Source: Pseudomonas arcuscaelestis
GTDB lineage: Bacteria > Pseudomonadota > Gammaproteobacteria > Pseudomonadales > Pseudomonadaceae
Direction: 5' to 3'
DNA length: 64,000 nucleotides
Assembly: GCF_016881005.1 (NCBI RefSeq)
Contig: NZ_JACOPV010000006.1
Coordinates: 186,001 to 250,000, forward strand
The translations under genes were made by a program, and so were the position numbers. Below, one piece after another: positions 54,776 through 63,298 of the stretch (the stretch's first letter is position 1; each line of letters opens with the position of its first letter). The notes beneath the pieces are model-generated. The model was not told where the DNA came from, made no database searches, and was given only the letters and a program-made list of their open reading frames with translations.

Positions 54776-55645
54776 ATGGATCAAGCACAGCTGCAACTCG
54801 ATCAGCTGGAGGTCGAGTGCAGGCGGCTCACTGAGCAGCGGGCGGAGGTCGCGCCGCGAAAACCGCGCATTGCTGCCTGGGGGGTTGTCAAGGCAGGCAA
54901 GAGTTCATTGCTCAACATGTTGAGTGGCCATGCGCTGCAGGAGCATTTCGAGACGGGGGTGGTTCGCACAACGCGAGTGAACCAGGAGTTGGAACTCGAG
55001 CATTACGTACTAATCGATACACCCGGTCTGGGCATTGATCACGACGATAGCCAGGAAGCAATGGAGGGACTCGACTTAGCTGATGTTCTCTTGTTCGTTC
55101 ATGCGCCTCCGGGTGAGCTGGACGAGGAGGAAGTCGATCTACTGATGAAACTGCGTAATGCCTACGGCGATGCTATCGAACAGCGGCTGGTGCTGGTGCT
55201 CAGTCACCTGGACAAGGATCAGAATGGCTCCATGGCTGAGGTACGTGAGCGTATCGAGGCGCAGGTGCAGCGTTGTCTAGGTATCAAACCGGCTTGTTTC
55301 GAGGTTTCTAGTACCCGCTATCGTCGAGGTGTAGAGATTGGTCGTGAAGGCTTGCAGGGCAAGAGTGGCATTCCCGCCCTGGCATTGCACCTGAACGCGC
55401 TGTCGCGCGAGCTGGGTACGTCGTTGATGGCCGTGCGCCAAAAACGTCTGGACCAGCGCAGCCTCCAGCTGAGTGCAATGCTCGATGAGGCGATCGAGCG
55501 TGAGCAGGGTTTGATCCAAGCACTGAACGCGCCATATGCCAACAAGGCCAATGCCTTTGTCGGACTTATGAGTGGGATGATAGGTAGCTTCGCCGACAAG
55601 ACTGCCGAGATCAAAAAAGCGCGCGAAAAGCTTAATAGCCTTTAA
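54776..55645 (+). CDS. GTPase A, Era/dynamin-like, 289 aa
   Basis: A P-loop GTPase: G1 GVVKAGKSS at 36-44, switch threonines near VVRTTRVN (62-69), G3 DTPG at 81-84, and SHLD at 143-146 in place of the usual NKxD. An N-terminal coiled coil (1-25) and a C-terminal helical arm with a Gly/Ala-rich hairpin (FVGLMSGMIGSFADK) suggest membrane or partner binding. It is followed after 16 bp by the coiled-coil gene and then two larger dynamin-like GTPases, so these probably work as one complex. No published family name could be fixed by eye. Confidence 0.85.
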   Translation: MDQAQLQLDQLEVECRRLTEQRAEVAPRKPRIAAWGVVKAGKSSLLNMLSGHALQEHFETGVVRTTRVNQELELEHYVLIDTPGLGIDHDDSQEAMEGLDLADVLLFVHAPPGELDEEEVDLLMKLRNAYGDAIEQRLVLVLSHLDKDQNGSMAEVRERIEAQVQRCLGIKPACFEVSSTRYRRGVEIGREGLQGKSGIPALALHLNALSRELGTSLMAVRQKRLDQRSLQLSAMLDEAIEREQGLIQALNAPYANKANAFVGLMSGMIGSFADKTAEIKKAREKLNSL

Positions 55646-55661
55646 GTCAAGGAGACTAACA

Positions 55662-56282
55662 ATGCCCCTACCATGGTTGATCGGCGTCGCTGCGGCGGCC
55701 GCCGTGACGGCGATCGTCAAGTCAGTGTCGGATGACAGTCCATCTTCAAACTCCTCGAGTTCCAGTTCTGCCGATAGCGAGCGACGAAAGCAAGAGCGGG
55801 CAGCACAGCGCGAACGTGAGCGGCAGGGTTTGAAAGACCGCGTCTCGAACCTGGAAAAGGATCGGCGCGAGCAGTTGAAGCTGCAGGTAAAAAATGCAGC
55901 ACAGGCCCTCGGCAAGAAATCGGTACCGATATCGGCCGCTATGACGGCTGATGGGGCCAGTACCGTTGGGTTTGGTTTCAGTCCGTTTGGCGTGCATCCG
56001 TTCATTGGCCAGTCGGCCACTCAGATGGAGCAGACTATTAGCAGCACGCAGTTATCGAGTTCCGCCTACGGTGCCGCTATGAAGGTGATCCTACGGGCCA
56101 ACTCGAGCGTCTCTGTCGAAGAATCTAAGCAATTCCTCATGCACCTGAACGTCCTAGAGAAATTGACGTCGGCTATCGATACCGACGAGGCGGATCAGCA
56201 GACGCTTACTCAACTCCAGGTTTCGGCTGCGCGAATCAAACGTCTGCAGCAACTTAAATCCGAGGTCGAGCAACAAGCATGA
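55662..56282 (+). CDS. Membrane-anchored coiled-coil protein, unknown
   Basis: A 206-residue protein: a short N-terminal hydrophobic helix (MPLPWLIGVAAAAAVTAIV), a Ser-rich linker (28-40), a strongly charged coiled coil (40-80) and a helical C-terminal part with FGFSPFGVHPFIG and SSVSVEESKQFLMHLNVLEKL. CAAGGAG precedes the ATG. It overlaps the next GTPase gene by 4 bp, so the two are translationally coupled; it may be an adaptor holding the GTPases at the membrane. Confidence 0.75.
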   Translation: MPLPWLIGVAAAAAVTAIVKSVSDDSPSSNSSSSSSADSERRKQERAAQRERERQGLKDRVSNLEKDRREQLKLQVKNAAQALGKKSVPISAAMTADGASTVGFGFSPFGVHPFIGQSATQMEQTISSTQLSSSAYGAAMKVILRANSSVSVEESKQFLMHLNVLEKLTSAIDTDEADQQTLTQLQVSAARIKRLQQLKSEVEQQA

Positions 56283-58051
56283 GTGAGTCCATGACAACGG
56301 TTACCCGTGACGACCTGATGAGTGCGTTTGAACGGCTGAAAGTCCAGTTCGAACATCAGAAAAGTGACATCCAGGCGAAGGAGCGGCGCTTCGATGAATT
56401 GCGCCTGGCATTCGTCGGGCAAATTACTCAACACACCGAGACGATGCTTGGTTCGGTTAACAATGACAATCCGCTACGCAACCTGGCCGAAAGCCTGTCG
56501 ATGCGTTTGTCCGATCAGTTCAACGTATGGCGACAGCAAGTCGACGCCCGGGCCAAGGGAACAAAATTCCGTGAGGGCTTCAACGATTCGTTGCTTGTTT
56601 TCGTTTATGGCAAGGTCAAATCCGGCAAGAGCTCATTGGGGAATTACGTGGCCTGGGGGCACAGTGAGCCTACGCCGCAAATGAAGGCGCTGAGAGTTCA
56701 ACCGCAGTACTTTTCAGCCGAACAGACATCGGTTAAAGGTGGTGACAAGCAGAAAGAAGCCGAACATAACTTGCAGTTTCGCGTTGGCGCGACCGAGGCG
56801 ACCAGTTCGATCCAGGGGTTTCGTTTGCCAGGGTTGACTTGGGTCGATTCTCCCGGCTTGCATTCGGTCAACCAGGTCAATGGTGATCTGGCCAGGGAGT
56901 ACGTCGAGCATGCTGACCTGATCCTCTACACCATGAACTCCCAGGCACCGGGTCGGGCGTCCGATATGGACGAAGTGGGTGAGCTGCTGCACGACAACAA
57001 ATCAGTGATGATTTTGCTGACGGGCAGCGACACCACCGAGGAAGACGAGGACGATGACGGCAACTGCGTGTGCGAGATCGTCATGAAGTCTCGGCTGGAT
57101 CAGCAAAAGCAGGTCGATTATGTAAGTCGTGAGCTGTCCTGCCTTCATACCCGTGCGACCGATTTGACCCAAATCGTGCCTCTGTCCACGCGATTCGCCG
57201 AAACACACCCGTCGGCTTTCGCTGATAGTGGCGTGGACATACTGTTCCAGAAGCTCGCGAACATCTGCCGTAGCGAAGCACTGGCGCTCAAACTGGCCAC
57301 TCCGATGAACAACTTGCGCAGTGCCATTCGTGAGACGGCGCAAGATCTCTCCCTGGTGGAGGAACTGGTAAAGGACTTTGATCTCAAGATCCAAGGCCAA
57401 GACAAGGCTATCGGTCAGGATTTGCAGAACCTGGGCCTGCAAGGCACGGCCCAGATGCGCAGCTACGTCAATCAGCTATTTGCTGCCGGAAACCGCGACA
57501 AACTGGAAGGTAAACTGCGAGAGAAACTTGTTCGAGTCATAGGTGAACTTGCCGATGAGGCGATGAACCGGATCGGTGAGAAGCAGCGCGATGGATTGCA
57601 GAGCGCTTTCGATGCAAGCCGTTTGAGTGCCCTTCCCGAGTACCGCGAAGTGACGGTGGAGAAGGAATACATGTCCGGTACCGAAAGCGGCACCAAGACT
57701 GCCTGGGGAGTAGGTGGGGCTATTGCGGGTGGCTTGATCGGCTTCTTCGTAGGTGGCCCTGCGGGGGCTGCGGTCGGGGCGTCACTCGGCAGTGCAGCAA
57801 GCACTGTAGGTCGTAGTGCACAGGCCCGGTATGAAACACATCAGGTGGTCATCGGCGACAACCTTGAGGAGCAACGCCAGGCCGCTCTCGACGCTTACGC
57901 TAACGCCGTGCCTACCTTGTTGACAGGTCATGTGCTGGGACTCTATGAACCCGTGCGCGACAGTATGCTGCGTTACTGTAAGGCGCTCGACACTGAGATG
58001 ACCAATTTGATCGACCAACTGGGCCCCCTTGGCGAGAATACCCTGCAATGA
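56279..58051 (+). CDS. Dynamin-like GTPase B, 590 aa
   Basis: A large GTPase: G1 GKVKSGKSS at 111-119, G3 DSPG at 190-193, and TGSD at 248-251 in the G4 position. Helical segments flank the G domain, and a glycine zipper (about 475-510, AWGVGGAIAGGLIGFFVGG) would form a membrane-inserting hairpin like the paddle of bacterial dynamin-like proteins. It overlaps both neighbours by 4 bp. Dynamin-like proteins such as LeoA of Eleos are known in anti-phage defence, but this operon's gene set differs from those I know. Confidence 0.85.
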   Translation: MSESMTTVTRDDLMSAFERLKVQFEHQKSDIQAKERRFDELRLAFVGQITQHTETMLGSVNNDNPLRNLAESLSMRLSDQFNVWRQQVDARAKGTKFREGFNDSLLVFVYGKVKSGKSSLGNYVAWGHSEPTPQMKALRVQPQYFSAEQTSVKGGDKQKEAEHNLQFRVGATEATSSIQGFRLPGLTWVDSPGLHSVNQVNGDLAREYVEHADLILYTMNSQAPGRASDMDEVGELLHDNKSVMILLTGSDTTEEDEDDDGNCVCEIVMKSRLDQQKQVDYVSRELSCLHTRATDLTQIVPLSTRFAETHPSAFADSGVDILFQKLANICRSEALALKLATPMNNLRSAIRETAQDLSLVEELVKDFDLKIQGQDKAIGQDLQNLGLQGTAQMRSYVNQLFAAGNRDKLEGKLREKLVRVIGELADEAMNRIGEKQRDGLQSAFDASRLSALPEYREVTVEKEYMSGTESGTKTAWGVGGAIAGGLIGFFVGGPAGAAVGASLGSAASTVGRSAQARYETHQVVIGDNLEEQRQAALDAYANAVPTLLTGHVLGLYEPVRDSMLRYCKALDTEMTNLIDQLGPLGENTLQ

Positions 58052-59694
58052 CTCAGCAATCTCCGATGTCCCAAGTGTTGTCCCTCTACGAAAATGTGGA
58101 CGGACTTTGCGAGACGTATAACCCTTCGGCTGTGCCGGCGATCCGCAAGATGGTTGCCGCCAGGAAGGCCAGTGCCGAAGCGACCATTATGGTCTATGGC
58201 GTCTACAACGCCGGCAAGAGCACGCTGATTAATGCGTTGCTTGGGGTTGAGAAGGCCAGGGTAGCCGATACTCCGGAAACCGACAGAATCCAGGGCTACC
58301 GCTGGGGCGACTTCGAAATTCTTGATACACCCGGCATCGATGCACCGCAGGCTCACCAGCAGGTTACGCGTGAGCAGCTGTATGGAGCCGATGTGGTGAT
58401 CTTCGTGGTCAATCCATTGGGGGTGGTTGAGGAGCAAGGTACGCTATTGGCGCTGCTGGAGCTGGTTGCTCGCAACAAGAAAATCTTTCTGGTACTCAAT
58501 CGTAAGAATCCTCTCGATCCACTAGAAGCTGCGCGAATCAAGGATCAACTGCGCGAACGTATCCAGCAATTGGCAGCGGAACGAGGCCTGCAGCAGGTGC
58601 TGAGCCATATCCCCATGCTGGAGGTCAATGCTCGCTCGGCACTCAAGGCCAAACTCGAAGGTAAGGATAATCTGCTGCAGAACTCGGGTTTTCCGAAGTT
58701 TGAGAGCGAACTCAATAGTTTCTTTGCATCGGTAGAGCACCGCGAGATAATTTCGGGGGTTGCCACCGAGCTGATCGCGTTTCTTAATGAAACGCTCAGT
58801 CTTCTCGATAAGCGACGCGACCACGCTTCGGGTGCGCGCATCGACGCGTTCTACGCTCAGATCGCTCGCCGTGAGATTGACGTTCGCACAGTGCTGAAGG
58901 CCCTGGTGGAAGCCAAGGCTGCCAATATCGCCAAGACCGCTGTGATGACGATCAACCAGAATCCCGAGGGGGCCCAAGGCAAGATCGACGCTCTAATCAG
59001 ACATTCGAACGAGCAGGTTTGTGCTGAGCTCGACGCTGAACTGAAGCGTCTGGCACTCGATGCTGCTGCATTGCTCGAAGAGATGCTCGAAGAAATCCGT
59101 GTTCAGCAGAAAGACATGGGCGTCACGGTGGAACTGAATGTGCCCGGCTTGTCAGGAACCGAACAGGGCGAGGCTTCACGCAATTCTATCGACCTGGATA
59201 TGCTGGAAACGGGTGTCCGGCAGGCCGGCACAATGCTCAAGGCGGAGCACTTCGTCAGCGCAATGAAGTTGGGCAAGGAATGGCTGCCAACGCTGTTCAA
59301 GGGTATTGGGCCAGTAACGATGGGTAAGCTCGCCGAACAAGTTGTCGGCAAAGTCCTGCCCGCCATTGGCATCGTTTTCCAGGTTGGCAAGATGCTCTAT
59401 TCGGTCTTCGCCGGCGATCCGGAGCAGCAACGCCTTGAGGCGCAGGCCCGCCACGAAGAGCAGGAACGTGAACGTCGAGACCAGGCGATCCGTAGTCTGG
59501 GCGAAGAGATTGCCTGGGAGTTCTCGCGGGCGATGACTCAGGCGGTGGAGGACAATATCCGAAACAACTTCGCTCTGGTCAACGAGAAGCTCAAGGTATT
59601 GCGTGGCAGTCTCAATCAGGCGGAGTGCAAGCTCAGCGAAGATCGGGAACGGATCGTTCAGTGTCAAGCAGCCCTGGGTAGCTATGCCTTATAG
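58048..59694 (+). CDS. Dynamin-like GTPase C, 548 aa
   Basis: A second large GTPase: G1 GVYNAGKST at 51-59, switch I ADTPETDRIQGY (73-84), G3 DTPG at 93-96 and NRKN at 151-154 as G4. The middle is helical (about 230-370), a Gly/Ala/Val segment near 425-450 (VVGKVLPAIGIVFQVGKML) may bind membrane, and the end is coiled coil. Pairing of two unequal dynamins in one operon suggests a heteromeric assembly. It overlaps the preceding gene by 4 bp and the following one by 11 bp. Confidence 0.85.
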   Translation: MTQQSPMSQVLSLYENVDGLCETYNPSAVPAIRKMVAARKASAEATIMVYGVYNAGKSTLINALLGVEKARVADTPETDRIQGYRWGDFEILDTPGIDAPQAHQQVTREQLYGADVVIFVVNPLGVVEEQGTLLALLELVARNKKIFLVLNRKNPLDPLEAARIKDQLRERIQQLAAERGLQQVLSHIPMLEVNARSALKAKLEGKDNLLQNSGFPKFESELNSFFASVEHREIISGVATELIAFLNETLSLLDKRRDHASGARIDAFYAQIARREIDVRTVLKALVEAKAANIAKTAVMTINQNPEGAQGKIDALIRHSNEQVCAELDAELKRLALDAAALLEEMLEEIRVQQKDMGVTVELNVPGLSGTEQGEASRNSIDLDMLETGVRQAGTMLKAEHFVSAMKLGKEWLPTLFKGIGPVTMGKLAEQVVGKVLPAIGIVFQVGKMLYSVFAGDPEQQRLEAQARHEEQERERRDQAIRSLGEEIAWEFSRAMTQAVEDNIRNNFALVNEKLKVLRGSLNQAECKLSEDRERIVQCQAALGSYAL

Positions 59695-59953
59695 CCGCCG
59701 GCCATTCTCCTGCAGCCGCTGCATGGAATGCTGCATACGAGTCAATCTACTTTCCGAAACTGCCATGATGGACCGTGGCGATGGGGTGTGTAGGTATTTG
59801 GATGAGGTAAGCGGGGACTGCCTTGTTTATGAAAATCGGCCCGATATCTGTCGGGTGGACAGGCAGTACGAATTGCACTATCAGCGGACGATGACGTGGG
59901 ATGTGTTCGTCGAGGTCAATGAGGCGGCGTGCAGGAAATTACAGTCGATGTAA
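59684..59953 (+). CDS. YkgJ-like Cys-cluster protein
   Basis: An 89-residue protein with the cysteine pattern CSRCMECC near the start, then CRYLDE, DCLVYENRPDICRV, as in the YkgJ family of small metal (zinc or Fe-S) binding proteins. Start set at the ATG at 59684, inside the end of GTPase C (11-bp overlap), rather than a farther upstream frame start; this makes it part of the GTPase operon. Its role there is unknown; redox or metal sensing is possible. Methionine is the last residue. Confidence 0.75.
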   Translation: MPYSRRPFSCSRCMECCIRVNLLSETAMMDRGDGVCRYLDEVSGDCLVYENRPDICRVDRQYELHYQRTMTWDVFVEVNEAACRKLQSM

Positions 59954-60050
59954 ATGATATGAGAACGAGCTTTCACTTCTTTAACGTCGGGCTCTAGCTG
60001 CCCTGTGAAAGCTTTGTTGTGTTTACCATTTGAGTGTTCAAGGAGGCGGT

Positions 60051-61169
60051 ATGGTGGAAGTAATGGATCGGCATCAAGATGCCATCGATGATGTAATTCG
60101 GGACGCTGTAAGAGGCTCCGGAAAAGTCAATATCATCGTCGCCGGTAAAACGGGGGTCGGTAAAAGCACACTGATCAACTGTGTATTTCGTGGCCACTTG
60201 GCAAAAACAGGCTCAGGACAACCTGTCACTCAGCAGATTGAAGAAATTTCCAAGGAAGGCCATCCGATAACGATTGTCGACAGTAAAGGTCTGGAGCTAA
60301 AGGACTACCAACAGATTCTGTCTGATCTTGATGGCTTTCTTGTAGAGCGAGCTGATCACCATGATGAAAACAAGCATATACATGCAGCTTGGATTTGCAT
60401 TCAGGAGGGTGGCGACCGAATTGAGCAGGCAGAAATAGATCTCTGTCAATTATTGATTGGAAAATCTATTCCTGTGGTGGCGGTTGTTACCAAAAGCATG
60501 TTTGGCAAGGACATGGAGTTCCATAAAAAAGTCAAAGAGTTGTTGCCCGGCGCACGCGCTGTTGTTCGGGTTCGTGCGCAGACGCAGGAGTTCGAGGATG
60601 ATGATGGCAACCTCATAAAGCTCAAGGAAAAGGGTGTTGATGAGCTGATTTATGAGTCTGCGAGGCTCATTCCCGAGGCAAAAAAGCGTGCATTCGCCAA
60701 TGCATTGAGCTCGCGGCATCAATCTTCAATGAAAATAAAAATCGAGCAGGCCGAAAAGGAAGTGCTTATTGCTAGCGGGTTGGCAGCGGCGGCAGGCGCC
60801 ACGCCGATTCCCTTTTCCGACTCTTTTGTGCTGGTACCGATTCAGGTCGGGATGCTGGCCAAGATTGGCGTGACGTTTGGTATGGAAGTCAGCACCAGTG
60901 CGTTGACCACCCTGGTGGCATCGGCGCTGGGTTCGAGTGCAGCGAGCTTGTTAGGGCGGGCGGTCGTGACTGGTTTGCTTAAGATGATTCCAGGTGTGGG
61001 AAGTGCGGTAGGTGGCACTATTGCCGCAACAACGGCAGCCACGCTGACGAAAGGTTTGGGCGCGGCCTACATCTCGGTGTTGACGGATTTCTGCAATAAC
61101 AACCCAGGCAAGGAACTTAATATCAGTTTGATCGGTGATGAGTTGAAGAGAAAACTCTCACTCAAGTAG
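60051..61169 (+). CDS. GTPase D, Era-like with hydrophobic C-terminal domain
   Basis: A 372-residue GTPase: G1 GKTGVGKST at 32-40, G3 changed to DSKG (77-80), G4 position TKSM (147-150), so two of the usual GTPase signatures are atypical. Residues from about 240 on carry two or three hydrophobic Gly/Ala-rich helices (like YcjF/DUF697 proteins) that probably enter or sit on the membrane. Start after AAGGAGGCGGT. It is 97 bp after the YkgJ-like gene, with somewhat lower GC than the preceding operon, and may be a separate transcript. Confidence 0.82.
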   Translation: MVEVMDRHQDAIDDVIRDAVRGSGKVNIIVAGKTGVGKSTLINCVFRGHLAKTGSGQPVTQQIEEISKEGHPITIVDSKGLELKDYQQILSDLDGFLVERADHHDENKHIHAAWICIQEGGDRIEQAEIDLCQLLIGKSIPVVAVVTKSMFGKDMEFHKKVKELLPGARAVVRVRAQTQEFEDDDGNLIKLKEKGVDELIYESARLIPEAKKRAFANALSSRHQSSMKIKIEQAEKEVLIASGLAAAAGATPIPFSDSFVLVPIQVGMLAKIGVTFGMEVSTSALTTLVASALGSSAASLLGRAVVTGLLKMIPGVGSAVGGTIAATTAATLTKGLGAAYISVLTDFCNNNPGKELNISLIGDELKRKLSLK

Positions 61170-61183
61170 TGTGCGACTTCTAT

Positions 61184-61213
61184 GTCGACCTGCCAGGGAT
61201 CTGACAGGTCGAC
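61184..61213 (+). terminator. Hairpin after GTPase D
   Basis: GTCGACCTG (61184-61192) pairs with CAGGTCGAC (61205-61213) around 12 bases, 15 bp after the GTPase D stop. No T run follows, so termination is only probable. The remaining bases to the integrase stop at 61364 show no gene. Confidence 0.45.
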
Positions 61214-61363
61214 AAGCGGCTCCGGAGTTTCAAAGCTAATACTTTCTCTAAGATGATGCTTTTCGGATGAACATAGTGTTTGATGAAATGGCGGATGGCC
61301 CAGGTTCAATGGCTGTTATCTCTGACCGAGAAGCACTGGTTTTCTCCGACACTGAGCCGTGGA

Positions 61364-62620
61364 TCAGCGTATTGACACGACTTTTCTGTCTCTACTTTCT
61401 TTGATAGCTGCTACCGACAGGCTGCCAGTTGCCGCCTCTTGGATGTGCTCACTCCACCATGCCATCATCGGGCGTCTGCGCTCAATGTAGTCGGCTCGGT
61501 TGTAGGCGCTGCGTACCTCATCTTTATCGACGTGGGCTAGCGCAACCTCGATTAACTCAGGATCCCAACCGCGCTCATTGAGGATGGTACTCGCCATTGA
61601 GCGCATACCGTGACTGACCAGGCGCCCCTCGAAACCCATACGTTTCAGCGCCATGTTGGCGGTCTGGCTGTTGCAATGGGTGCGAGGGTCTCGGTCTGCA
61701 GGGAAAACGTACTCCCTATGTCCACTATAGGGCTTGATCGCTTCCAAGATCGCCAAAGCTTGTTCAGTGAGCGGAATGATGTGTATCCGACGTTTCTTCA
61801 TGCGCTCGGCCGGTATCGTCCAGATCTTCTTTTCGAAGTCGATATCAGCCCAACGGGATGTGGCTGCCTCGGCTGGACGGGTCATGGTGTGAAGTTGCCA
61901 CTCAATTAGGCAGCGCGTAGTTCTTTTTATGCTGGCATTGGCAATTGCCACCATGAGCTCTTTCAGCTCATCGGGTGCAAGGGCCGCCATATTTTTCTTT
62001 TTGGGCTTTTTAAAGACGGCTCGAATGCCACTGAGCGGATTCGCGTGAATCAATCCCGAGTTGACGCCGTAGGTCATGATTTCATTGAGGCGTTGGGTCA
62101 GACGTTTAACGGTTTCGAGGCTGCCCTTCGTCTCGAGGGGGCGAAGCAAATTTATGACTTTAGGGGCAGTGATAGCAGAGATTGGGGTGGTGGCCAGATC
62201 AGGAAAAACATGAAGCGTGAGCGAGCGCCAAATATCTTCAGCGTACGCTGGGGTGACAGAATCCTTTTTGAGCTCGAACCACGCTGTCGAGATATTTTCG
62301 AAAGTATGTTCCGTGGCTGCTTTTTTCGCATGTCGCTCCGCGTCGCGTTTCTCTTTGGGGTCCAGCCCCTGTGCAACGAGCTCTCTTGCTTCAACGGTTC
62401 TCTTGCGGGCTTGCGCCAAGCTAACCTCTGGAAAGGTGCCCAGCCCCATGTTGACCCGTTTTTTTGTCACGGGTTGGATGTAGTTGAAATTCCATAGTTT
62501 TGAGCCATTGATTCTCACTCGCATCTGTAGGCCGTTGCCATCCGTGAGTATATAGTCCTTTTCCTTAGCTTTTGCGGCTTTCACTTTTACGTCTGAAAGG
62601 CGCGTGGCTTGGGCCCCCAT
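61364..62620 (-). CDS. int: P4-type tyrosine integrase of the island
   Basis: A 418-residue tyrosine recombinase with the N-terminal DUF4102 arm-binding domain (TRLSDVKVKAAKAKEKDY) and a C-terminal catalytic domain; visible catalytic residues are the Arg in TMTRPAEAATSRW, HGMRSMAST (H-x-x-R) and the Tyr in SAYNRADYIERR. It is adjacent to its target, the ssrA 3' end, with arm-type repeats just upstream of its start. It is leftward, so its promoter overlaps those repeats and self-control by binding is likely. Confidence 0.95.
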   Translation of the reverse strand: MGAQATRLSDVKVKAAKAKEKDYILTDGNGLQMRVRINGSKLWNFNYIQPVTKKRVNMGLGTFPEVSLAQARKRTVEARELVAQGLDPKEKRDAERHAKKAATEHTFENISTAWFELKKDSVTPAYAEDIWRSLTLHVFPDLATTPISAITAPKVINLLRPLETKGSLETVKRLTQRLNEIMTYGVNSGLIHANPLSGIRAVFKKPKKKNMAALAPDELKELMVAIANASIKRTTRCLIEWQLHTMTRPAEAATSRWADIDFEKKIWTIPAERMKKRRIHIIPLTEQALAILEAIKPYSGHREYVFPADRDPRTHCNSQTANMALKRMGFEGRLVSHGMRSMASTILNERGWDPELIEVALAHVDKDEVRSAYNRADYIERRRPMMAWWSEHIQEAATGSLSVAAIKESRDRKVVSIR

Positions 62621-62622
62621 GG

Positions 62623-62690
62623 TGTATTCCAGTGCTGTTTATGTATTCCAAAAAATAGCAGGTGAGAGCCTGGAATACCACTTGGAATAC
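62623..62690. repeat. Integrase arm-type repeats, right end
   Basis: TGTATTCCA at 62623-62631 and 62642-62650, and the opposite orientation TGGAATACC at 62671-62679 and TTGGAATAC at 62682-62690. The last pair matches the left-end repeats at 21891-21912. They occupy the integrase promoter region. Confidence 0.65.
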
Positions 62691-62767
62691 ACGAAATCGT
62701 AGATGGTCTCGGACGTTGATGGATGCTCTAGGACCCTAAGCCCTTGTGTTTACTGGATTTCAGGCAC

Positions 62768-62793
62768 AAAAAAAGACGCCCGTGGACGTCTTT
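62768..62793 (-). terminator. ssrA terminator
   Basis: On the minus strand AAAGACG (62793-62787) pairs with CGTCTTT (62778-62772) and a run of T residues follows (to 62768). It is 12 bp after the ssrA 3' end and would have arrived with the island. Confidence 0.85.
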
Positions 62794-62804
62794 AGATGTT
62801 GAAG

Positions 62805-62828
62805 TGGTGGAGCCGGGGGGATTTGAAC
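62805..62828 (-). other. Right attachment site within ssrA
   Basis: The last 24 nt of ssrA (T-loop and acceptor strand ending CCA). It matches the degenerate left copy at 21817-21839 and is the expected crossover region of P4-type integrases that use ssrA. Confidence 0.65.
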
Positions 62829-63196
62829 CCCCGTCCGCCAGTGCTCCGCTTTCGGTACTACATGCTTAGCCGTGTCTATTGAGTTAATCCGCAGCCGCCC
62901 GACGGGCAGGGTGCTTTGGACGAGTTGTGTAAGTTTTAGCCGATTCGTCCACAACGTACTGCACGGCGATCCTGTTCTGTATGACAATCACTTCGGGTTT
63001 ACAGGCATCCCCTAGTGATTGCTGGAGCCGAAGCTACCAGGAGAGCGGGCTCAGCTGCTTACGCAGCGAGAGCGTAACCCTCGTAGTTTTCGTCATTGGC
63101 AACTATAGAAAGTTGCAACAGTGGATTTACGAGTTCTGTTACCAACTCGGCATGCACCTAGAGTTTCACTACCGGCGTCGAATCCTAATCGGCCCC
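62805..63196 (-). ncRNA. ssrA: Transfer-messenger RNA (tmRNA)
   Basis: A 392-nt tmRNA. The 5' end GGGGCCGATTAGGATTCGACG pairs with the 3' CGGCTCCACCA; the T-arm GGTTCAAATCC is intact, so the gene should still work after island entry. The internal tag frame (63100 to 63059 on the minus strand) encodes ANDENYEGYALAA followed by TAA, with GCC as resume codon. tmRNA with SmpB rescues stalled ribosomes. smpB is not in the window. Confidence 0.96.
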
Positions 63197-63298
63197 ATGT
63201 GTTGCGCTCTAGCTGTAGCGTTTTTCAACGCTTGTGGGCGAGTATACGCCATCGGTCAGGCGACGTCGACTGCTGCTCTGGCGTCGCATGGCTCAAGG

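Larger units (their letters stand above)
21817..62810. mobile_element. 41-kb genomic island inserted at the ssrA 3' end
   Basis: The right edge is the 3' end of intact ssrA next to a P4-type tyrosine integrase; the left edge is a degenerate ssrA end plus a hairpin. TGGAATACC-type arm repeats lie inside both ends. Cargo differs from the flanking metabolic chromosome: AlpA, an inovirus Gp2-like protein, Zorya, type I restriction-modification with DUF262 proteins, a RadC/YqaJ block and a GTPase cluster. No relaxase, type IV secretion or structural phage genes were found, so movement would need a helper, or the island is immobile apart from integrase excision. Confidence 0.85.

Noticed and set aside
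21817..62810. Search for a relaxase, conjugation genes, capsid genes, IS elements or CRISPR repeats in the island
   Set aside because: None found; all long frames are accounted for by other families, and no regular short repeats with spacers were seen.
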